64,000 nucleotides of DNA from Rhodocollybia butyracea (taxonomy: Eukaryota > Basidiomycota > Agaricomycetes > Agaricales > Omphalotaceae). The DNA is taken from positions 62,001 through 126,000 of the forward strand of contig JADNRY010000140.1 of the NCBI GenBank assembly GCA_015501585.1, given 5' to 3'. How positions within the stretch are numbered: the first letter of the stretch is position 1; each line of letters begins with the position of its first letter. Shown in pieces: positions 54,994 through 64,000 of the stretch. Below the pieces are notes generated by a model. That model was not told the DNA's origin. It worked only from the letters and a program-made list of their open reading frames with translations, and did not search any database. The translations under genes were made by a program, and so were the position numbers.

Positions 54994-55639
54994 ACAGCTA
55001 CCCCTTTCTTCTCAGCGCTCCTTGGAGCAGACGAGCAGAAGGAGAGTTTTACCTAATCTCTAAACAACGAGTCCGGCTCAGTACGCTGTTCGACTATCTC
55101 ATTGAGCATGAATCACCGGCTCTTAGACATGTCAAGAGGATTGACCTTCGAGGTGGTGGACGTAACTTCACGCAATCAATCCAGCAGATGAAAAAATTTC
55201 CTTTTAGTTATACAGATAGAGCTACCGTTTGAGAGTTTCCTTTTGTGATTATGGCAGTATGTGCATCTGTGCATCCCATGTCCAGACCTACTCGACAGCG
55301 AGTCTTAAGAGGGACACCTGCTTCGTATCCTCTGGATGTACTTTATAAAGGCTATTGGATCGCCATTCAGCTATCAGTTGTTTTCTATCTTCGTGCGACC
55401 ATACCAATGAAAGTTGCAAAGTATCTAGTGAAATTGAGCTGGATACTCCGATAGGTGCATGGCAGAATTCCAAAAAGGCAGTAACGATTTGGGGGTTATT
55501 TCGAGCGTTATACAAATTCTGGAACTGCGTGTTGCATTTCGGTATTCAAACCTTTCGAGAGACAGAACTATCATTGGTAGGGTAGGTTACTTACTCGAAT
55601 GAGAATATGGTCAGAGTATGTATATGTTTTCAGCCTATT
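54994..55639. other. Intergenic, nothing recognised
   Basis: The spacer between the F-box array and the 3' end of the transporter gene holds no recognisable gene. Confidence 0.5.
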
Positions 55640-58303
55640 TCAATATAAATAACGGAATCCTTTCCTTCTTTGCATTGCCTGCTCCAAGGTGATACCTTCA
55701 AGACGGGCAGCTTCTTCGACTCGAGTATGGTTCAGTTCACTCAGAGCCACCTTCTCGTCCGCATCAAGTTTCTTGTTATCGCGGATGATCCATTGTCGAA
55801 GGACTAGATTGAAAACACGTTAAATAAAACACATGTCAAATAGAATTCACTCACTTAGAGCGAGAACTGTGGCAAAAACAAGCGAAACAAATGAAATGAT
55901 CATGGATTGGTGATAAGCTGGACCCCACTCGGATTTCCATGTGTACGAGCCCATCCTAGAATAAACGTCAGATCGTTGAAAATCACCATTGCATCTCCAC
56001 AAACAGATTGCCCAAGTTTCCAATGCCATTTACTATAGCTATGATGGCAGCTCGTTTACTATGGGCCTTATGGTCAGCAAGGAATAATAAGTATGAGCCC
56101 AGAAACTGACGCAGGAGGGCGAGGGAAAGTGTTGGATACCCAGACAAGAGTCATCGAAAACGCTGTGTGTTGAATTGATTCGTTCAAACAATACACCCAG
56201 CCTTAGACACACGTACCGACATTTCCACAGGCCATTAGGAACAGGGATACGTATCGCGCCGCAATGTTATTAGTGGAGAGAGAGATGATAAATGCAACAA
56301 GGACTCCCCACCACCACCCACTTTGATGGAAAAATCTCTCCCCGGTTCGATCTGGAGTTACGTTGACCAATGTCCGACGAAGAGGAAAACGTATGCACAC
56401 CTGCATGCCACGCATTGAAGCCACACACAATGGTTGCCAAGATCCATGGGGGTCTAGATAAACTCAACATATTCAGCGAATGAGCAAGACATGATAGAGT
56501 TGCATACGCGGCGAGCAACAGTGTGACTGTAGTGTTGAACCCAAGTGTTGCCGTCAAACTAGTTGATCATGTCAGATACGAGAGGTGCAGTGAGGCGAAT
56601 CATGGACCCACGTAGGAAAGAAACTTATGGAACTCAAACCGAGGAGTTGCGCAGTAGTCATAATTGAGAAGACCCAAACTTTGGATCCTTTACGGCCATG
56701 ATGAGACCTTGGAGAGGGCTTTGATTTTGAATCAGCCAAATACTTGGACGAATCATCAGAGACGTGGCTTACGAATCGCCAATCGTATCTTGATCGGCTT
56801 CACCTGCATCGTCCGCCAGACGTGCTTGAGCCAGCCGACGTTCTTGAGAAGACATCCATCGCGTGTTCACAGGCTATCATTCGACTTCATGGTCAATGAA
56901 AATGGCAAAATTCGAGTAAAGAGGTTCCGCGTACATAGTCTGGTAGTAACCACCTTCCTAGGTGTTAGCACAACATGAAATATGTAGCCGAGGTGTTCCA
57001 CAAACATTGTGTTGAAGCCTATAAACATTGTTATCGAGCCCTATAGGGTTTCAGCGACGGTCAAATCCACCCAAAATATCGCACACCTCGATGAAAAACA
57101 GCCTATCGAGCTGGAATAAGTTCCAAAGTCTAAAAACTCGAAGAAAACATACCATCTCCAAGCGTGGATTCCGAGTACACCTTCCATATTGGCAAGAATA
57201 CCAGCGGCCATGAGCTACGTGAAGGACTAAGTATAACTTGAAGGTAATTCCTGATATGTTTGGTCCTACCGAACCGAACGCGTTCGAGATGAGAAGGCCG
57301 CCAAAAAGGATAGCTGATCTGAAAGCCAGTTCCTAAAGTATATTCCGGGAACAATCAAGCTTAGGTCGTCACTAGATTTCCTGGACCCAAACCTTTTTAG
57401 TGTACCAGCGTGATAAGAGGTATACCGCTAAACCTCGGCATCAGGAGAGGTCCCAGGTCAAGCAGAACTCTGGAAAGCTTACTGCCGGGGTAAAATGCGC
57501 ACTACCGCCGATATTATCAGCGATTTGAAACTGAAAATTGGAAGAGCTACATACTTCTGGTATACCGATCAGGACACGGGTAGTAAGAATACCACCATAC
57601 GATTTTGTTACCTGTGGGTAAATAGGTCAGTCAATGAGGCGTACCGATTGAAACCGGAACGCACTCCGGTCAGAGTACTTAGGAGACCCCAAACTACAAC
57701 ATTCAAACCAATGTATCTTTTTCAGTCAGGAATTAGTACACGCTGGCGTTGCATGAATGCAAATAATCACAAAGAAGGCCTACAAGTGTGATAAATCAAT
57801 GAACGTACAATAAAGAATAAAATGTGCAAACCTTGTTATCCAGTTTAGTATCTGAGAGACGATTGAACTTCGGGTTTTTTTTGGGAGCTTAACGAGAAGT
57901 GGGACTTACCATGTTTGAAGGAATTTGGGCTGGACAGTAAGAGACGTATAGAATCGATAGGACGACATTATATTGCAAGTCTATATACGAATGAGCTCCA
58001 TAGAGGTTTGAAGGTTCAGATATCAACACACCTGTAAGACCAAGATCCTGTTCTAAACCCTTCAATCTCGCTGTTGTCACTGCGTTTCGCTGGAAGAGTG
58101 CAATTGGGTCTGAGATCCATCATCTTGTGCGGCGAGAATTTCACTTACGTCGATATAGTTCATGATGTATATCAAAACAATCGTTGGCATAACTCTCATA
58201 TCAAGTTTTCGAAGCAATCTACGCTCTGCCTGAAAACGTTCTGGGTTCCTTCTACTGGAATGGGGTCTTCTTCAGCTGAAACCGTCCTTATTTTCTCTTC
58301 CAT
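55640..58303 (-). CDS. MFS transporter of the Dal5/allantoate permease type
   Basis: At least a dozen small exons can be followed on the minus strand. Recognisable pieces in order: DMRVMPTIVLIYIMNYIDR, LKGLEQDLGLTD, YNVVLSILYVSYCPAQIPSN, YLLSRWYTKKELAFRSA, GGLLISNAFGS, MAAGILANMEGVLGIHAWRW, LPDYPVNTRWMSSQERRLAQ, ILATIVCGFNAWHADRTGERF, NTFPRPPAS, and the C-terminal tail ARLEGITLEQAMQ ... KGFRYLY typical of the family. These are plasma-membrane anion:H+ symporters for nicotinate, allantoate and similar acids; substrate unknown. The start at 58303 is tentative. The frame needs one-base changes near 58240 and at 56680-56682 (A3 for A4 on the coding strand), and the region near 57420-57470 is unresolved. 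It may be intact with sequencing slips, or a recent pseudogene. Confidence 0.78.
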
Positions 58304-59285
58304 CACAATCTCTCCCTTGTCACTGCTTGGGGCCTGGAGATCATCTCGAAGGAAGGAAGAAAGGGGAAAAAGGAAAAATCAATTCTGGATGCTCCAATTA
58401 TAATACTCCAACCCATGTTCTTCCCTGTGACCTCTCGACGGACGTGTGTGATGTCAAGGAACCGAGACTGAGGAGTGAGGTACAAAGCAAATGAAGGGAT
58501 GAATACAGTTAGTTATCAAATGAGTATCAAATAGAACCGAACAATAGAACTTCTAGAAGAAATATGGGTCACTGGGGTAAAAGACTCGGTGTTGAATGAG
58601 ACGCCGTAAGTACAGCTGGAAGATTTTCCCTTTACTTCACGTCGGACGTCGTTTCGAGGTAACCTTTAGCACAAGGAGAAGATCACATTGCGAAAGACGG
58701 GCAGTGATTCCACTGCTGAGAGACTGAGTACTCCGGAAATGTACAGCGTATATTCGAAAATACAAGGATATATCGCGGGTCAGGATTCTTCAAGAGATAA
58801 AACCATTATGTTTTCTGTGTAGGCGAGTATTGTTCTGTTCCGTAAAGCGAACGGTACCGATGAAGATCTCCACGAAGATGTTAAAGGGCCACTCTGCATG
58901 ATCTCCGAGTCACTGCACGCCGGGCCTGTATCCGTGCCAGGTAGGACTGGAAGGTTGTTCCAGGACAACGGCGAAGGCGTACGAGACAAAAATCGAACGG
59001 AGAGTTGGAGGCACGTCGATAAAAACACTTGAAGTTTCGCAGAAGGAACATGGCTCGTACAGGGCTCTCCGACGGAATTCCGGGGTAACCGATATGGCAC
59101 GATGTATCAAAAAGCAGAACCTTCAAAGCTGCCAGAAAAGAGATATGACGTTCATTTTGAGACTGAAAGGATGTGGCATATTATGAAGTCCGACAAGTCC
59201 AGATAATGGTGGTCAAGTTGAACGCGTTCTAGCGTGAGATTTTGAGAAATGATTTAGCGTCTTTCTACTAAACTTCCACCAAATC
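58304..59285. other. Divergent intergenic region
   Basis: It separates the MFS and dioxygenase-like starts and may hold both promoters. No gene, repeat or clear motif was recognised. Confidence 0.5.
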
Positions 59286-60102
59286 ATGGACGTTGACACA
59301 TATCCAAAGCCGTCGAGCAATCTACAAGAAGTTATGGACTCTGAAGTCAAGTACGCATTCACAAATCAATGATTTAACCTGGTTGAACGGGTCTGTTGGC
59401 TACATCAGAGAATGGCACTTTCGTAAGTCGTTAGATCCAGAGTCATTCTCGTATCTTTTCCGACTACTGACCAGTGATATATTACGATATTTAGATATTT
59501 ACTTTGCCCAAAAAAATGAAGATCAGCACTATGCAGCACTCGAACTTCGAGACGCAATTTTGCGCCTCCGCCGAGATGGAGCATTCGTCGCTGTTCCTCT
59601 TTTCCGCGTCAACACGGAGCCTATGGGCCCACATCCTATTGGTGAGCACTGAGTCTCAGCTCGTTATATAATACACCAACGGTCCTCCTATAAAAAAACT
59701 CGAAGGATCTTATGAAGTGTGGGTTCCTTCAGAAACATTTTCTTCGGTGTTTTCGTACTTGTGTTTGAATCGTGGAAATTTGAGGTTCGTGAAGGTGTTA
59801 CATGTTCGTAAGGCGTTATCATGCTCACATCTTTTCGTAGTATCTTGGTTCATCCTCTGACGAGAGAAGAGGTGAGTTGTATTTTACTATACTCCACATA
59901 TGCTCAATGAATGCTTTTTCCAGCGACGGTGTGTTCACTAATATCCTGATACCCTCTTTCGTAATCAACTTGATCTCTATTTCTCCAGTGACCATGAATA
60001 CGAAGTGCCTGGTTAGGCACACCTCTCCCTCTTGATCTCTCAACCCTTCCAATCACCGGAGAGCTGCCATTGCAGTATCCCAGCCTCAGTAAGTCAATCT
60101 GA
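59286..60102 (+). CDS. DOPA 4,5-dioxygenase-like protein
   Basis: Seven exons can be placed: 59286-59350, 59409-59422 (14 bp), 59495-59641, 59706-59784, 59841-59871, 59924-59928 (5 bp) and 59999-60102, about 137 residues. Family landmarks: EWHFHIYFAQKNEDQ, FVAVPLFRVNTEPMGPHPIGSYEVWV, LNRGNLSILVHPLTREE, then DHEYE and WLGTPLPLDLS. The conserved His residues of this small non-haem iron dioxygenase family (EWHFHIY, MGPHP, VHPLT) are present. In fly agaric the family opens the DOPA ring to make betalain-type pigments; most fungal members have unknown substrates. One base is missing near 60008 (CC for CCC) to keep WLGTPLPL in frame. The 5-bp exon rests on frame logic alone. Confidence 0.82.
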
Positions 60103-60374
60103 ATTCAAGTTCATGCTTGAGTGTCGGTGGTTGACCTCTTCTCTATAGAGCTAGGTTATTCATCCCAGAGTCCCAACCTGGTTTTGGACGATAGGCGGAG
60201 ATTAGGTGCTAATGTCGAAAATCTACTTCGCAGCGAGAAAGGAGCTGCCCGAGCGAGTGACTGATATCTATTGCAACTATACTTTTGTTTTGCACCAATT
60301 TTGGGGTGCACGAGTCGACTACTTTGATCCAAATCTCAAGTGCTGTTCTTGATGCTAATACATATTCAAATGTT
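60103..60374. other. Intergenic, nothing recognised
   Basis: Short spacer between the dioxygenase-like gene and the lectin pseudogene. Confidence 0.5.
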
Positions 60375-60890
60375 CAACAACGGTTCGAAACAGATTCAAT
60401 CGCAGCGTTCATAAAAAATGTTGAGGAGTTCAACGTCAGAACCATCGATATTAGCTGAGATTTCCAGTAACTTGCAGCGCAAACGTGGCAGTTTCTTGGA
60501 AGAGAGAGTGCAGGACAGGCCAGCAGCATTTCCGGGGGTGGCATTAGTTCCGCAACTCTGGAGGACGGTATTTGTAACAGCCAACCAACCCGTGAGTGCC
60601 TCCCACGCGGGTTTGAAATGGGAGACGCGAAGACTACGCCGTCCAACAGGGATGTTTAATCGCGACGCCACTGCTCTGCCTTTCTATGTCTGAAGTGGAA
60701 CTAGCTATACTATCAAGTAGGTTGACTTTAGCACTGCCCACCTTCAGATAAACGATAATCGACCGCTCACCTCTTCACAGAGAAGCTAATAGCGAGCGAC
60801 GGGGTTGGCAGAGACATAAATGCTAGTGAGTGCAAGCGCGACAGAGACGATGGTTGTGTTGGTCGTACCCGGAAGCAGTGGGTAAGGGAG
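60375..60890 (-). pseudogene. Rearranged lectin pseudogene with inverted middle
   Basis: A paralogue of the lectin gene at 61656-62311 in pieces. 60375-60587 matches its 3' part on the minus strand (the segment coding CGTNATPGNAAG). 60780-60890 matches its signal-peptide end, also minus. The block between, about 60588-60755, matches the middle exon and the following splice donor but in the opposite orientation (plus). The reading frame is destroyed. Upstream flank to about 61300 also resembles the flank of the intact gene. Confidence 0.82.
60588..60755 (+). repeat. Inverted internal block of the lectin pseudogene
   Basis: On the plus strand it reads like the coding strand of the other copy: GCGGGTTTGAAATGGGAGAC for its GGCTTGAAATGGGGAGAC, CCACTGCTCTGCC, and later ACTATCAAGTAGGTT for ATTATCAAGTAGGTT, which is the splice donor. 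Flanking blocks on both sides keep the minus orientation. Confidence 0.8.
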
Positions 60891-61655
60891 GTAAGGGGCG
60901 CAAGGCTGCAAAATGGACCTGAGCTGTCCAATGATACCCCTGAGCGTCGGACTCGTTCACTCGCCAAGATGCTTTAACACAACATTGCCTCTCAGTGTCG
61001 AGAAAAGCTTCGCCCAGAGATGTCAAGATTTGTACTAGCGGCGAAAACAGTCCGGCTGACTTGAGTTCGGCTTGAAACAACGATTGCAATTGTGGGCGAT
61101 ATCTACGGATTAGTTGAAATGTCGTGGTTCCGAAAGGAAACGTTGGTCTTAGACCACCGCTGAGCTCGAGGAATTGCGGATTCTTAGATTTTTTTTAGCA
61201 TCAAGATCGACTGAACATACGGGTTTACAGCATAACATCTGCAAGACTAGTTCAACGCAGCCTGACTTTTTAACGAAGAAAAACAGTTGATTTTGATTGG
61301 TTCACCATGTGTCCTACCAACTCATGGACCGTATCCCAAGTGATCAACCACCATACTATTATTGTATATAATGAAAAAGAACACGGCCGAGTGAATGGGC
61401 TGATACTCACCCGACTCAAAAAACGGGTTTCGAGGGAGGAATCTGGGCGCCCAGTTCGGGTTGTACGTGTGGAACTCTTTCAAATCTCAAATGCTACAAT
61501 ATATTTGATGCTAGTACAGTACCAAGTACATATTCAAATATCGAAAGATGGTACATTCGAAACAAAAAGTCCGGTTCAAATACTTATACATAAACACGAA
61601 AAATTAATGAAGCAACTGTTCACTTCAAAGTACTAAAATGATTAAGTGGTAGCGT
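60891..61655. other. Duplicated upstream flank of the lectin pseudogene
   Basis: 60900-61300 resembles 62330-63060, the flank of the intact lectin copy (for example AGACCACCG.TGAGCTC near 61148 and 62879). The 109-codon plus-strand frame at 61307-61636 has no recognisable domain and its composition is AT-rich. Confidence 0.55.
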
Positions 61656-62311
61656 TTAGAAAACGATGTCGAAAAGTTGAGCGTTAGATCCATCACAGCC
61701 GACGACAGTCAAAGGAGTACCGTTGTGGCCGGCCTGAACGCAGGAGTTGCTGTTTCCATGAGGAGAGACAGTGCAAGACGAGCCAGCAGCGTTTCCGGGG
61801 GTGGTGTTAGTTCCGCAAGTCTGGCAGGCGATGTCGAAGAGCTGGTTTCTATACGGGAGAATCAAGATACGTTAGTGCTGGGAATCAGAATGTACGAGGT
61901 AAAGAAACTGACGCTTGGGTACCAGTGTTGGAAGCAGTATCGAGGATGAGCTGGTTACCAGAACTAGTAACAGCCAGACCGTTGTTGTTAGCATCCCTTT
62001 TGAAAAAAAGGATCGTTAGTGATCGGTTGATTGGATGCAAAATGGAACCTACTTGATAATGAAGCTAGTGGGAACTGTCCACTCTGAGAGACGTGGACGG
62101 GCAGAGCAGTGGATGCCGCGATTATAACATCTCCGTTGAACGGCAAAGAGTTCGCGTCTCCCCATTTCAAGCCATGGTGGGCGTCACTCACGATCGATAC
62201 TGCAGCGCCCTGGGCATTGGGAGAGCAGGTAGAGCGAGCGACGGGGGTGGCGTATACACCAACGCTAGTAAGCATGACTGCGGCAGAGACGATGGTGGAG
62301 AAGGAGAACAT
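61656..62311 (-). CDS. Small secreted ricin B-type (beta-trefoil) lectin-like protein
   Basis: Three exons, 62311-62053, 61996-61913 and 61848-61656, give about 178 residues. The start MFSFSTIVSAAVMLTSVGVY gives a secretion signal cleaved near ATPVARS. Repeated units with NQLFDIAC and AQLFDIVF correspond to the QxF/QxW core of beta-trefoil lectins. Cys pairs (CQTCGTNT, SSCTVS, NSCVQAG, VVGCDG) suggest disulfides. It would bind sugars outside the cell; only the carbohydrate-binding fold is suggested and no catalytic partner domain is present. One base must be added near 62099-62101 (G-run) to keep the middle in frame. Confidence 0.78.
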
Positions 62312-62400
62312 GGCTGTAGCTGGGAGTAGATATCTAACGGGGTAAGAAAGCAAAAAGGCTGAAGAAATCGACCTGAGGAAATTCAGCAAGAAAACCCGAG

Positions 62401-62408
62401 TTTTTATA
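62401..62408 (-). promoter_or_regulatory. TATA box of the lectin gene
   Basis: TATAAAAA on the minus strand lies 90 bp before the start codon at 62311. Confidence 0.5.
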
Positions 62409-64000
62409 GTTGTCCAGAGGCGCCCCGGAGCATCGAATTCGTCTACTCCTCAAGATCCTTGACACCCCAAAAACCAAATATGCGAGTCATTGCCTCCTCC
62501 AGTCTCGAAAGAGCCTAGCCCAGAAATTGCACAGTCGTAACGGGAAAAAGACTCCGTTTGACTTGAAAGATTGTAATAGGGCGGGATAACTAGATATTTA
62601 GTTGAAAGTGAAACGTCATACCGGCCCAAGGAAGTACAGTTATTTTGAGTTTTATACTCTGCGGTTCGGGCGGAGAATAGACAAGACTGTTGAATACTGT
62701 ATACCTGAGAATAGTATGACTCTAGCTAGGCCTCGTTAACGATTTCCAGTGAGCTCACTTGTATGGCAGTGGAGGTTACGGAGATGTCGCCAAGGTTTTG
62801 CGTGTCTACTGCGAAAGGGACAGACAAGTTAATGTGCGCCCACCAGAATAAGACTAATCAGCGTGGCCCAAGATCGGAGACCACCGTTGAGCTCAAAGGA
62901 ATTGAAGATTATTCATGGATTTAGATTTCCAGCGTTAAGATTGATTCGAGGTACCGGTTTACAACATAATTTCTGGAAGAGTTTAGCGTTGTCCGTCTTT
63001 CTAACGGAGATTAAAGCCTTTAATTGTTCACCGTATACGGTTCTACTGTACCATGTACGGTATACCGTCCAGTACCAAGTCAGCTGACATAGACGTCTTG
63101 AATTACAGCGAGCTTTAACGAGAAAAGTACGGAGAACTTTGGGCGCGTACTAGATCCCGGCTCTTCAGTGAGCCCGTCAGTAGATGTACAAGGCAAGCAA
63201 AGAGCGGGAGCTTAGGCTATATGGGTGGCGCTACAATATAGCGATGGGTGTAAGGAGGAGAAGAGAGACTTACATAATCAAAGCGGACTGCTTTGACCGC
63301 GCTTTCAATCTTCGTTTTCCGTTCTTTTTCGTTTTCTGTTACATACTTCTTGGAGGCAGCGGATAGAATCCTTATTCTGATTCTTTGGCCATGGTCTCTC
63401 CCTGGACCCTTTAGATTTCAAGACTCGAAGCCGCGGTGTTTTTGTCGGGCCTGCCGCCCAGGAAAAGCTGTGGAACTGGAAGAGACTTTTAGAAGACTTT
63501 TGACTCAAGGCCGTTTACAATTCCTTTGGCCAACCCAAATCCTGCTTGACGATCTGCAGGTCAAAGGACTCCCATTATTGTGACCTTGATAAGCCGAACT
63601 CGCTTGGTGATTGGATTTCTCAGTAACGTCCTCGAGGTCACTGGAAAAGAGCTAGAACTGGAAAAGAGCTACCTTCTGGTCGATCTAAGAACTGGTTTAC
63701 CGTGCCTCATTGCAAATGGTCAGTTGGTCGGGTCCGGATCCCAGATGGAGTAGGGAGGATGGAGTTCGGTGTACTTTCCTTCCGAACCGCTGGAACTCTT
63801 GCTCTATAGTCTGGTTAGTAAAGCTTGAATTCAAGCCGGCTCTTTTTCTCGTTGATACGGGTTGAGTGCTAATAATTGGATTCTTCCAGGTTTGCGCGAC
63901 AGCCTAACGGGCTTGTGGGCATCACGATAGTCTCGGACTCCGAGTCCGGCTTGAGAATAACTAAGAATAGAGGTGCAGGAATGCACGTCCTACTTCATCG
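62409..64000. other. No gene recognised
   Basis: 62409-63060 is the upstream flank of the lectin gene and is duplicated at 60900-61300. From 63060 to the end no frame has a recognisable domain; frames near 63290-63580 on both strands overlap and look like chance. Confidence 0.5.

Noticed and set aside
61307..61636. A 109-codon plus-strand frame between the two lectin copies
   Set aside because: AT-rich, no domain, and it lies partly at the edge of a duplicated flank; not convincing as a gene.

Overview
The window reads as nuclear DNA of a mushroom-forming fungus (Agaricomycete). Genes carry many short introns of about 45-80 bp with GT-AG borders, and the families are typical of that group: a large F-box-like family, CYP-type P450, Dal5-type transporter, small secreted lectin, and Ty3/gypsy and Ty1/copia LTR elements. 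This assignment is inferred from gene structure and family resemblance; no search was run.

Layout. 1-2.4 kb: a SAM-dependent methyltransferase. 2.5-24.1 kb: eight tandem, same-strand (minus) copies of a coiled-coil/F-box-like gene. Five are intact (2489, 4363, 10692, 12818, 17426) and three are broken. They are interrupted by a 4.2 kb gag-only LTR element (6035-10198) and an 877 bp insertion (22446-23322). 24.3-39.1 kb: a mostly single-copy block with a NOSIP-like RING protein, a short-chain dehydrogenase, an intron-containing tRNA-Ile(UAU), a 2.5 kb LTR element with identical LTRs (28589-31091), a nine-exon P450, a separate F-box protein, PRPP synthetase and glutamate 5-kinase. 39.3-55.0 kb: five more F-box-family copies, all broken, invaded by a CACTA-like foldback element, nested small inverted-repeat elements and a copia element (46061-51205). 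55.6-62.4 kb: an MFS transporter, a DOPA 4,5-dioxygenase-like gene, and a lectin gene with a rearranged neighbouring pseudogene copy.

How it fits together. The F-box array looks like a birth-and-death family. Copies share an upstream motif (AAGCGCCC), and one copy carries a duplicated piece of the NOSIP 3' end, which marks the NOSIP-proximal copy as a source of the expansion. The most unusual structure is the element at 28589-31091. Its internal region is packed with short perfect hairpins through both reading frames, and its gag-like and pol-remnant frames are separated by a single in-frame TGA.

Caution. Several otherwise healthy genes differ from an open frame by one base, usually in a short homopolymer (glutamate 5-kinase, the MFS transporter, the DODA-like gene, the lectin gene, several F-box copies). 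Part of the apparent pseudogenisation may be base-calling error.
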